6,140 nt of DNA, taken from positions 1-6,140 of the forward strand of contig CAJWYZ010000089.1 in the NCBI GenBank assembly GCA_913049525.1, given 5' to 3'. The stretch comes from an uncultured Fidelibacterota bacterium. Its GTDB lineage: Bacteria > Fidelibacterota > Marinisomatia > SCGC-AAA003-L08 > D37C17. The notes beneath the pieces were generated by a model. The model saw only the letters and a program-made list of their open reading frames with translations. It had not been told where the DNA came from and ran no database searches. Of this stretch, positions 1 to 5,992 are shown one piece after another (position 1 is the first letter of the stretch; the number at the start of each line of letters is the position of its first letter). Both the position numbers and the translations under genes were made by a program.

Positions 1-436
1 TTAGTCCAATTAATTTAAAGAAAGCTGAAAGCGGATTAGGAAAGCTTCGCTTACATGGCAATTGCAATGAACCATCAGGATTTAATATTTTTGGCCCAAT
101 ACAGCCCGTATTTCGATTTTTCTCCATATAATCTAATAATTCACTAAATGTATTGTCGCTTAGCAGTGTGTCTGGGTTTAAAACACAAATAAATTCTCCA
201 ACAGAATTCTCAATCCCAATATTAACTGCTCTTGAAAACCCTAAATTTTCTTTATTCTTAATTAATTTAATATGAGGATATTCATTTTCTACCATCCTAC
301 ATGAATCATCATGGGAATAATTATCAATAATAATAATTTCATATTCCTCAAATCTATTCGATTTAATGATGCTTTGCAGACATTGTCGAAGATAGCTGCA
401 AACATTATAACTGACTATAATTATTGATAATTTCAA
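1..436 (-). CDS. Family 2 glycosyltransferase, rhamnosyltransferase-like (3' end cut by window)
   Basis: The N-terminal 145 residues of a GT-A fold glycosyltransferase are visible; the gene continues beyond base 1. It begins LKLSIIIVSYN, the usual opening strand of family 2 enzymes. The donor-binding motif DNYSHDDS follows at residues 38-45, then NLGFSRAVNIG at 64-74, and NPD at 87-89 in the place of the metal-binding DxD. The segment from GPKI (114-117) through DGSLQ (121-125) to RSFPNP (130-135) resembles the WbbL-type rhamnosyltransferases, which act on undecaprenyl-linked glycans at the inner membrane face. The start is TTG at 436-434: an in-frame TAA lies at 445-443, and no ATG or GTG occurs before the first motif. 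It overlaps the upstream gene by 4 bases (TTGA), which suggests translational coupling. The acceptor and sugar cannot be read from the sequence. The RmlD-like gene two positions upstream makes rhamnose plausible but not shown. Confidence 0.9.
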   Translation of the reverse strand, partial: MKLSIIIVSYNVCSYLRQCLQSIIKSNRFEEYEIIIIDNYSHDDSCRMVENEYPHIKLIKNKENLGFSRAVNIGIENSVGEFICVLNPDTLLSDNTFSELLDYMEKNRNTGCIGPKILNPDGSLQLPCKRSFPNPLSAFFKLIGL

Positions 437-1146
437 AATAATTTAAATATTTTCTTTATAAATAATTTGGGCACCATAAGAATAGCTTCTATAACAATAG
501 CCCTATTCATTTTAGATTCACCAACCGTTCGATCTGTAAAAACAATGGGGATTTCTAATACCTTAAAACCCTTAATCCATGTAAGAAAATTCATTTCAAT
601 TTGAAAAGAATAACCTTCAGAATAAATTTTTGACAAATCAATGGACTCTAAAACATCTCGTTTAAAACATTTAAACCCGCCAGTGGAATCTTTTATAGGA
701 AACCGGATAAATATTTTTGCATATAAATTTGCACCGTAACTCAATAAAAGCCTGCGCATTGGCCAATTAACAACATTCACCCCATCAATATATCGACTGC
801 CAATAACAAGATCAGCAGATTTCGACATTTCAACCATACGAGGAATATCATCAGGATTGTGTGATAGATCAGCATCAATCTGCACTATCAGATCATATCC
901 CTTGTCTAATGCCCATTTAAATCCTTCACAATAGGCAGTCCCTAGACCAAGTTTTTTTTCTCGTTCCAATATGAAAATATGTGTGTTTTTGGCCATATAA
1001 GATTTTACAATATCAGCAGTTCCATCAGGGGAATTATCATCGATTATTAAAAGATCCATTTCAACTGGAATCAAAGTTATTCTACTAATTAACTCTGCAA
1101 TATTTTTCTTTTCATTATAAGTTGGCGATATTGCTAAAATTTTCAT
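433..1146 (-). CDS. Polyprenol-phosphate mannose synthase-like glycosyltransferase (DPM1 type)
   Basis: This 237-residue single-domain GT2 enzyme would transfer a hexose, usually mannose from GDP-mannose, to polyprenol phosphate at the cytoplasmic face of the membrane. The DPM1 signature is complete: PTYNE at 8-12, DDNSPDGT at 36-43, DADLSH at 91-96 with the metal-binding DxD, GSRY at 116-119, the SYGAN region near 136-140, DSTGGFK at 153-159, EGYSFQIEM at 177-185 and the TDRTVGESKM stretch at 204-213. It lacks the C-terminal GtrA-like membrane domain of some homologues and ends in a basic, hydrophobic tail (about 225-237) that could touch the membrane. The ATG start overlaps the stop of the preceding reductase gene as ATGA, and its own stop overlaps the next glycosyltransferase as TTGA. 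The family is certain. Mannose as the sugar comes from the family, and glucose-transferring relatives exist. Confidence 0.9.
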   Translation of the reverse strand: MKILAISPTYNEKKNIAELISRITLIPVEMDLLIIDDNSPDGTADIVKSYMAKNTHIFILEREKKLGLGTAYCEGFKWALDKGYDLIVQIDADLSHNPDDIPRMVEMSKSADLVIGSRYIDGVNVVNWPMRRLLLSYGANLYAKIFIRFPIKDSTGGFKCFKRDVLESIDLSKIYSEGYSFQIEMNFLTWIKGFKVLEIPIVFTDRTVGESKMNRAIVIEAILMVPKLFIKKIFKLF

Positions 1147-2051
1147 TTAAAATTCAATTCTCTCTTTAATAACTTCAAATTGTAATTAGTGGAATAAGAC
1201 AGCGAATTTAATTCTTTTTCTAATTTGCCAATGAGCAAACCACTATGGAGTGGCCGTTCTGCAATATATGAATTTACTTTTCTACTTAGAGAATCTGTAT
1301 CAATTTTTGAAATTAAGCCTAAATCAAATCCGAATACTTTTGCAATTTCTACTGCAAACTCATACCTGCTTATGTAATCATCACTTCCTATATGAAGAAT
1401 TCCCTCATAATCCATTATTATAGCTTGAAATACGGCATTAACGAAATGATTGCTAAGAGTAGGATTAGATGTTTGATCTGCAACTACTGAGATGGCCTGC
1501 TTTTTTAGAAGAGATTTATACACCCATGCAAAGAAATTCCCCTTACAGAAAAGATCAGAACTATATAAAACATTTGGCCGAAATATAGACCATTTTCTTC
1601 GGGTACCTCGGAGAAAATTTTCAGCTTCCAATTTAGTTTTTCCGTAGTAATTTACAGGAAATGTATGATCATCTTCACTATAAGGACCATTTGATCCGTC
1701 AAAAACATAATCTGATGATATTTGAATTATATGGGTATTCACTTCTGATAATTGAATCAAATTACGCAGACCTTCTACATTTACCTGATGCGCCAATTCT
1801 TTATTCAATTCACTGCCATCAACGTCTGTATAAGCCGCACAATTAATAATAATATCAGGTTGAAATGAAGCTAAAAGAGTTGCTGTATTATCTTGATTAG
1901 TTACGTCTAATTTCTGGACATTTCGTCGATTATTTGCTAATTTTGTGGAATTTTTGGCCGTGGATAATATATTAAATTTACCTGATAAACCTATTTGCAG
2001 CGCCTTCCCAAGTTGACCTTCAGCGCCAGTAATTAGTATTTTTCTCGCCAA
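1143..2051 (-). CDS. rfbD: RmlD-type dTDP-4-dehydrorhamnose reductase / SDR oxidoreductase
   Basis: This 302-residue extended short-chain dehydrogenase of the RmlD substrate-binding family is expected to reduce dTDP-4-keto-6-deoxy-L-mannose to dTDP-L-rhamnose. The Rossmann motif GAEGQLG is at 9-15. NCAAYTDVDGSE at 70-81 is a family hallmark. The catalytic set is SSDYVFDG at 112-119 (Ser113 where the Salmonella enzyme has Thr104) and YGKTK with Tyr136 and Lys140. RPNVLY at 158-163, TSNPT at 194-198 and RPLHSGL at 266-272 match the family's substrate-binding part. The start must be TTG at 2051-2049, because an in-frame TAA (the purE stop) is immediately upstream and no ATG precedes the nucleotide-binding motif. 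Length is normal. No rmlA, rmlB or rmlC is in view, so a different nucleotide sugar is possible. The 3' end overlaps the mannose synthase-like gene by 4 bases. Confidence 0.85.
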   Translation of the reverse strand: MARKILITGAEGQLGKALQIGLSGKFNILSTAKNSTKLANNRRNVQKLDVTNQDNTATLLASFQPDIIINCAAYTDVDGSELNKELAHQVNVEGLRNLIQLSEVNTHIIQISSDYVFDGSNGPYSEDDHTFPVNYYGKTKLEAENFLRGTRRKWSIFRPNVLYSSDLFCKGNFFAWVYKSLLKKQAISVVADQTSNPTLSNHFVNAVFQAIIMDYEGILHIGSDDYISRYEFAVEIAKVFGFDLGLISKIDTDSLSRKVNSYIAERPLHSGLLIGKLEKELNSLSYSTNYNLKLLKRELNFK

Positions 2052-2513
2052 TTAAAGTTTACATCCAATATCTTTAAATTCTTTAAGTTTATCAGAAAGA
2101 GTTGTGTTATTTAATGAAAGTATTTCAGCCGATAATATTGCGGCATTAATAGCTCCAGCTTTTCCTACAGACATGGTTGCTACCGGCACACCTTTAGGCA
2201 TCTGAACCGTTGAAAGGAGTGCATCCAAGCCATCTTCAATTCCACCGCCTAATGGTATTCCAACAACCGGAAGCGTTGAGTGAGCCTTTAATGCGCCAGC
2301 TAAGTGTGCTGCCATACCTGCAGCGCCAATTAGAACATGATACCCATTGTCTCGTGCAGAAGATGCAAATTTACTAACATCATCAGGATTTCTATGAGCA
2401 GACATTACCCGCAAATCTAATTCAATATCAAAATAATCAAAATACTTACGCGATGCTTCAACTGTCTTTTTATCTGATTCACTTCCAATTAATAATGCCA
2501 CTTTGCCATTCAT
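2052..2513 (-). CDS. purE: N5-carboxyaminoimidazole ribonucleotide mutase (PurE, class I)
   Basis: This 153-residue enzyme of purine synthesis rearranges N5-CAIR to CAIR in the cytosol. Family motifs are GSESD at 10-14 and SAHRNP at 38-43, whose His40 is the expected catalytic histidine. GAAGMAAHLAG at 63-73 is the loop typical of the bacterial class I enzymes rather than the AIR carboxylases of class II. VVGIPL at 83-88, LLSTVQMPKGVPVATM at 99-114 and AGAINAAIL at 119-127 complete the family pattern. Length is typical, and it appears more G+C-rich than its neighbours, as expected for a conserved housekeeping gene. It starts at ATG, 3 bases after the lipoprotein gene stops, with a purine-rich ribosome site inside that gene. 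PurK, the partner that makes N5-CAIR, is not adjacent. The next gene begins directly after the TAA in the same frame. Confidence 0.96.
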   Translation of the reverse strand: MNGKVALLIGSESDKKTVEASRKYFDYFDIELDLRVMSAHRNPDDVSKFASSARDNGYHVLIGAAGMAAHLAGALKAHSTLPVVGIPLGGGIEDGLDALLSTVQMPKGVPVATMSVGKAGAINAAILSAEILSLNNTTLSDKLKEFKDIGCKL

Positions 2514-2516
2514 ATT

Positions 2517-3497
2517 TTATGTTGCTCCTTTTTTCAATGTTTTTGCTATAATTTCTAATTGTTTAATTAGAAGATTTTTTTTATGTCCAGGATAATTAAC
2601 AAAACCGCTCACTAAAATTACCTCATTATGGGTTTCAGTTTCAAATATATATACAAAAAAAGGTCCTCCGGATTCGCTTTCATCATGTTCATATATTCCT
2701 CTCATAATATGCAGATTAATACCTTCGCCTGGATAATTTGCAGTATTTTTATAGAATTCACTAATTTTAATGCTCGGCATTAATTCTGCAAATTCATCAG
2801 CTAAATATGTCCATGCCAAATCTTTTTGCAAATAATTTTCTTTTTTACTTTTATGAACTGTAATCCATCTATATGGATAGCCACGCCCTATCCATAAAAA
2901 TGGTTTAACTGAATCTGCTTTTATTATTTTGTAATCTGGCTGCAAATCAAGTGAATAGCCAAAATAATCTAAAACAACGTTTGAAAGACTGTCATTTATA
3001 CCATGCTTAAATATTTTATTCTTCATTCTAAGCTCAACCATATTTCTAAATTCATTTAATATCCATTCCCCGTTATTATTAATCTCCTTTTCCATGGCGA
3101 TAGCATCTAAGGAATGAATGCCGCATATAATTTGATTATTAGCATATATATTTTCTAAAATAAACAGCGATGCATCTTTTTTATGATTTTTCGTAATACG
3201 CGCCATTAAATAATCACCTGTTGAATCTTTAGGAAAATCAAGAGATGTAATTATTATATTTCCATATTTATTTACATTTTCCAGTTTCCAAGGGGCTTTA
3301 TATATGATAGAAAATTCTTTTTCTGGCTGAGGAGTATAAAGTGTATTAGAAAATAAATTCCCTAATATTCTTTCAACATGAGGTTGATCTTCAGGAGAAA
3401 CAATTATTATTATTTCGTTTTCTTTTCCAACTGGTTCAGAAAGGCAGGAGCATGAAGCAACAAAAATACAAATAAATGATATTATGCTTTTTTGCAA
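2517..3497 (-). CDS. DUF4837-type predicted lipoprotein
   Basis: This is a 326-residue protein of unknown function that I recognise by pattern as DUF4837, a family known mainly from Bacteroidota and relatives. It starts MQKSIISF, has a short hydrophobic signal and a lipobox VASC at 13-16, so Cys16 is the likely lipidated residue after cleavage. Family-like features are NEIIIIVSPED at 27-37 just after the signal, LWIGRGYPYRW at 201-211, IMRGIYE at 264-270, SGGPFFVYIF at 276-285 and GFVNYPGHKK at 298-307. The remainder looks like a globular, mixed alpha/beta protein exposed in the periplasm or on a membrane. The start is TTG at 3497-3495; no ATG or GTG precedes the lipobox in this frame, and this start gives a proper signal peptide. 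It overlaps the methyltransferase by 16 bases. Co-transcription with lgt, whose product would acylate it, fits a lipoprotein. No enzymatic motif is visible. Confidence 0.8.
   Translation of the reverse strand: MQKSIISFICIFVASCSCLSEPVGKENEIIIIVSPEDQPHVERILGNLFSNTLYTPQPEKEFSIIYKAPWKLENVNKYGNIIITSLDFPKDSTGDYLMARITKNHKKDASLFILENIYANNQIICGIHSLDAIAMEKEINNNGEWILNEFRNMVELRMKNKIFKHGINDSLSNVVLDYFGYSLDLQPDYKIIKADSVKPFLWIGRGYPYRWITVHKSKKENYLQKDLAWTYLADEFAELMPSIKISEFYKNTANYPGEGINLHIMRGIYEHDESESGGPFFVYIFETETHNEVILVSGFVNYPGHKKNLLIKQLEIIAKTLKKGAT
2525..2532 (-). promoter_or_regulatory. Ribosome binding site of purE
   Basis: AAAAGGAG on the minus strand lies 11 bases before the purE ATG and inside the last codons of the lipoprotein gene. 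It is one of only two good Shine-Dalgarno matches in the window, and it supports the ATG at 2513-2511 as the start. Confidence 0.55.
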
Positions 3498-4357
3498 ATA
3501 ACTAATAAAGATGATGATTGGTCTGGCCCATTCAACAATGTCACTATTATTGAATAACAGAGTACGAAAATTCCTTTAATAAATTGAAAAGGAGTAAGAT
3601 TCGCCATGCTAAGTAGAATATTATAGGGAGTATCTTGAAATAGAGAATACTTTCTAACTATTTTGAAATTAGACTTTTTCATTAAATTATCCAGAGTTTC
3701 TAATTGGAAATGATATAAATGCCTAGGTGCATCAAATGGTGCCCAATTAGTACCATAAAAGGTGTTTTCTGGAGCTCTTAAATTGGGAACTGCAATAAGT
3801 AGAATCCCGTCAATAGTCAGCATTCTGTTTAAATTAGAGAACAATTCTTCAATATTATGAATATGTTCAAGGGAATGCCAAAGCGTAATCACATTAAAAT
3901 GTTCTGCAGATTTTATCATTTGTAAATTTTCAACTTTTCGAACGTCTTTACTTCCATTGATGCCATCTAAATTTGAAATATTATCCTGCAAAACGACATC
4001 CCAACCCTTAAGCGCCATAAAGGATGTAAACTCCCCACTTCCACCTCCAATATCTAATAATTTACCATTTGAGTAAAATGATGCTATTTTACTGAATTTC
4101 CAACGTAAAGTAGCCTTTTGTATACACTTGTATAATCTACCCCATTTATCATTTTTTTTTACATTATGAGGATCATAATCAGTGGAATTATAATAAGTTG
4201 ATATTTCATCTGCAGTGGGTCTTGGATTTAAAAAGACGAAATTACAATCACATTTAACCAATTGAAAAGTTTCAGAATTTTGAGACAATCTATCCAGCAC
4301 CTCAATATAGGGGGTAGTTTTTCTATTTCCACAAACTATGCAGCCAATTGATTCCAT
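3482..4357 (-). CDS. Class I SAM-dependent methyltransferase with N-terminal cysteine knuckle
   Basis: This 291-residue protein belongs to the methyltransferase group often found in polysaccharide gene clusters. The N-terminus carries Cys6-x2-Cys9 and Cys36-x-Cys38, followed by FLNPRPT at 42-48, a layout resembling the metal-binding front part of these enzymes. SAM-binding motif I is LDIGGGSGEF at 101-110. The motif IV/post-motif region FNVITLWHSLEHI is at 154-166. VPNLRAPEN at 190-198, the FDAPRHLYHF stretch at 208-217 and the following helix are common in this group and may shape the acceptor site. A hydrophobic segment at about 257-276 could bind membrane. The ATG start at 4357 lies 15 bases after the lgt stop and has no evident ribosome site. 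The acceptor cannot be inferred; a sugar or glycan intermediate is the best guess from the downstream glycosyltransferases. Confidence 0.88.
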   Translation of the reverse strand: MESIGCIVCGNRKTTPYIEVLDRLSQNSETFQLVKCDCNFVFLNPRPTADEISTYYNSTDYDPHNVKKNDKWGRLYKCIQKATLRWKFSKIASFYSNGKLLDIGGGSGEFTSFMALKGWDVVLQDNISNLDGINGSKDVRKVENLQMIKSAEHFNVITLWHSLEHIHNIEELFSNLNRMLTIDGILLIAVPNLRAPENTFYGTNWAPFDAPRHLYHFQLETLDNLMKKSNFKIVRKYSLFQDTPYNILLSMANLTPFQFIKGIFVLCYSIIVTLLNGPDQSSSLLVICKKA

Positions 4358-4372
4358 TAATGAATTTAAATA

Positions 4373-5200
4373 TTAACTGATAGTTTTTGCTGTGGAATTA
4401 TTTAAACGTCTCATTTTCCATAATTGGTAAGCACCAATCGCCATCATAAGAATAGAGAGATACTGGGCTCCTGATAAACCGAAAATATATTTTGTATTCG
4501 TCCTAATAAATTCAACCATAAAACGGGATAATCCACCTAAAAATAGATATTCGAATATTATTTCGCCAGAAAAAGTTTGATTTCGTTTTCTATACCTGAG
4601 GTAAAAGAAAATAATGAAATATGCTGACATCTCATATAGTTGTGTCGGGTGAACTGGTGTATTGGTAGGAGGTAAACCGTTAGGGAATGCAATAGCCCAT
4701 GGTAAATTTGTAGGAATCCCATAGTCGTCTCCAACTAAGAAACAGCCAATACGACCTATACCATGCCCTAAAACTAAAAATGGGGCCGCTAAATCGGCAA
4801 TTTTAAACCAATTTAAATTTTTACGATATATGTACCAAGATACTGTAGCCATGCCCCCCACTAATCCACCCAAAAAGACTAGACCAGCACCAAAGTTTTG
4901 TATTCCAAACGCAATCCTTTCTCCGTTTAAAGTGAATATTCCAGCAATAATGTTTATCAAACCATTAATATTATCAGCCGCCTGACCAGTGGGAATATTT
5001 TCAATTAGATAATAAAATTTTGCACCTAAAATGCCCCCAATGGCTGCTCGAAAAATAATATCATCAGCAATAATAGCATCATACCCTTCGGCTACCACAT
5101 CCTTGCGCAATAAATAATTCCCCAACAAAAATGCAATAACCATCATCACGCCAAAAGATGAAATAGTAAATGGTCCGAACTGAAATAAAATTGGGTACAC
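4373..5200 (-). CDS. lgt: Phosphatidylglycerol-prolipoprotein diacylglyceryl transferase (Lgt)
   Basis: This 275-residue inner-membrane enzyme transfers diacylglycerol from phosphatidylglycerol to the lipobox cysteine of prolipoproteins, the first step of lipoprotein maturation. Several membrane helices are visible (for example about 15-32, 50-66, 105-125, 190-203, 246-261). The Lgt signature is GHGIGRIGCFLVGDDYG at 145-161, followed by HPTQLYE at 184-190, GLSRFMVEFIR at 223-233 and the C-terminal GAQYLSI at 244-250. Aligned by eye to E. coli Lgt, Arg150, Gly161, Arg226 and Glu230 correspond to Arg143, Gly154, Arg239 and Glu243 and are kept. Four other reported positions differ: Phe16 for Tyr26, Leu110 for His103, Cys153 for Asn146 and Asp158 for Glu151. 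The loop between helices 2 and 3 (about 67-103) also seems long. The GTG start is supported by AAAGGA 8 bases upstream. A DUF4837 lipoprotein two genes downstream is a probable substrate. Confidence 0.95.
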   Translation of the reverse strand: MYPILFQFGPFTISSFGVMMVIAFLLGNYLLRKDVVAEGYDAIIADDIIFRAAIGGILGAKFYYLIENIPTGQAADNINGLINIIAGIFTLNGERIAFGIQNFGAGLVFLGGLVGGMATVSWYIYRKNLNWFKIADLAAPFLVLGHGIGRIGCFLVGDDYGIPTNLPWAIAFPNGLPPTNTPVHPTQLYEMSAYFIIFFYLRYRKRNQTFSGEIIFEYLFLGGLSRFMVEFIRTNTKYIFGLSGAQYLSILMMAIGAYQLWKMRRLNNSTAKTIS

Positions 5201-5251
5201 TAACCGCTTCCTTTATTAAATATTATTTTCTTCAATTTATATTTTATTAAT
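5201..5251 (-). promoter_or_regulatory. 51-base AT-rich spacer upstream of lgt; possible internal promoter
   Basis: This is the only intergenic gap longer than 15 bases. It is almost purely A/T apart from the ribosome site next to lgt, and holds two copies of TTAATAAA (5250-5243 and 5219-5212, minus strand). It has no stem-loop with a T-run that would make a terminator. No convincing -35/-10 pair or Bacteroidota-type TTTG promoter box could be recognised, so an internal promoter is only a possibility raised by the gap and the good ribosome site. Confidence 0.25.
5209..5214 (-). promoter_or_regulatory. Ribosome binding site of lgt
   Basis: AAAGGA on the minus strand sits 8 bases before the GTG at 5200-5198. 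It is the best-placed Shine-Dalgarno match in the window and decides the GTG start for lgt. The neighbouring genes mostly lack such a site and overlap or abut their upstream gene instead. Confidence 0.65.
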
Positions 5252-5992
5252 TTAAGCTGCAATGAAAATAACCGGCATGCTAATAATGAACATGTCATAA
5301 AATATATGTGTATATACTGTTATGCCAAATCCTCTAAACATATACAATGATCCTAAAAATATTCCAGCTAATGTTCTTAAATAAAAACTCTTATATGAAA
5401 AATTGTCACCAAATGGACCTAAATAGTGAAAAAGTGAAAAAATAATTGCAGAAAAAATAACTGCAATTATTACAGAATATATTCCGCTATAACCTACTAT
5501 CTTTGTTAGAAAACTTAATGAAAGTCCAATTGCACCTACTCTAAAAAGCAATTCTTCCCAAATACCAGCTCCTATTGCTAAATAAAATTGTTCTGGAATA
5601 ATATTTCGTTCCATGATTGATAGTAGTAATTGTTCTGAGGCACTCATTATTATTATAAAACCTATACACCAAACTAAACTCTCAACAATCATCAATAAAA
5701 GAAAGGTGAATTTAAATTTCCCATTCCTCACTACCCTTCGATTTAAAAACATAACTCCAAACAAAACAATCATCAATAATAAAGCATAGACTATTTCAGA
5801 ACCATTTCCCATACCAACAATGATTTGGCGAATTAAAACATCTGCTCCATTTCTGATTTCTTCAGATTGGCCGAAATATTGAATCCAGCACATTGACTCA
5901 TATAAAAATAACATTGGAAAAATAAAAAGAAGAGAGTAGTAAATATTCTTTGTGACATTCCAATAAGAAATTGTTACATATTCATCAGTCAT
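5252..5992 (-). CDS. CPBP (CAAX/Abi-type) family intramembrane metalloprotease
   Basis: This 246-residue multi-pass membrane protein carries all motifs of the CPBP glutamic/metallo-protease family. The first is EELLFR, with Glu146, Glu147 and Arg151. The second is FSLFH, ending in His189. The third is HIFYD, with His229 and Asp233. The preceding hydrophobic stretches (about 17-34, 66-84, 96-117) and those around the motifs suggest seven or eight helices, with the active site buried in the membrane. Relatives process prenylated CAAX proteins in eukaryotes; bacterial members act in bacteriocin self-immunity and membrane protein turnover, but most have no known substrate. I chose the ATG at 5992-5990, which overlaps lepA by 8 bases. 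A TTG two codons earlier (5998) would add two residues. It is followed by a 51-base gap and then lgt, so envelope protein quality control is a reasonable but unproven role. Confidence 0.87.
   Translation of the reverse strand: MTDEYVTISYWNVTKNIYYSLLFIFPMLFLYESMCWIQYFGQSEEIRNGADVLIRQIIVGMGNGSEIVYALLLMIVLFGVMFLNRRVVRNGKFKFTFLLLMIVESLVWCIGFIIIMSASEQLLLSIMERNIIPEQFYLAIGAGIWEELLFRVGAIGLSLSFLTKIVGYSGIYSVIIAVIFSAIIFSLFHYLGPFGDNFSYKSFYLRTLAGIFLGSLYMFRGFGITVYTHIFYDMFIISMPVIFIAA

Noticed and set aside
320..345. Run of ATA/ATT triplets resembling a microsatellite
   Set aside because: It encodes the isoleucine-rich beta strand before the DNYS motif of the GT2 enzyme, and a similar run encodes the Ile stretch of the lipoprotein. 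Protein sequence and low G+C explain both.
1661..1846. Plus-strand open reading frame of 61 codons
   Set aside because: It lies wholly inside the rmlD-like gene on the other strand, has no recognisable domain, and its sequence is explained by the strongly supported minus-strand gene.
5209..5251. Repeated TTAATAAA and a palindromic AATATAAATT-like stretch as a possible operator
   Set aside because: The spacer is almost pure A/T, so short repeats and palindromes of this kind are expected by chance. No symmetric site of useful length was found.
5252..5992. CPBP protease as a bacteriocin immunity gene
   Set aside because: No bacteriocin-like small gene, ABC exporter or double-glycine leader is present nearby, and the neighbours are housekeeping and envelope genes.
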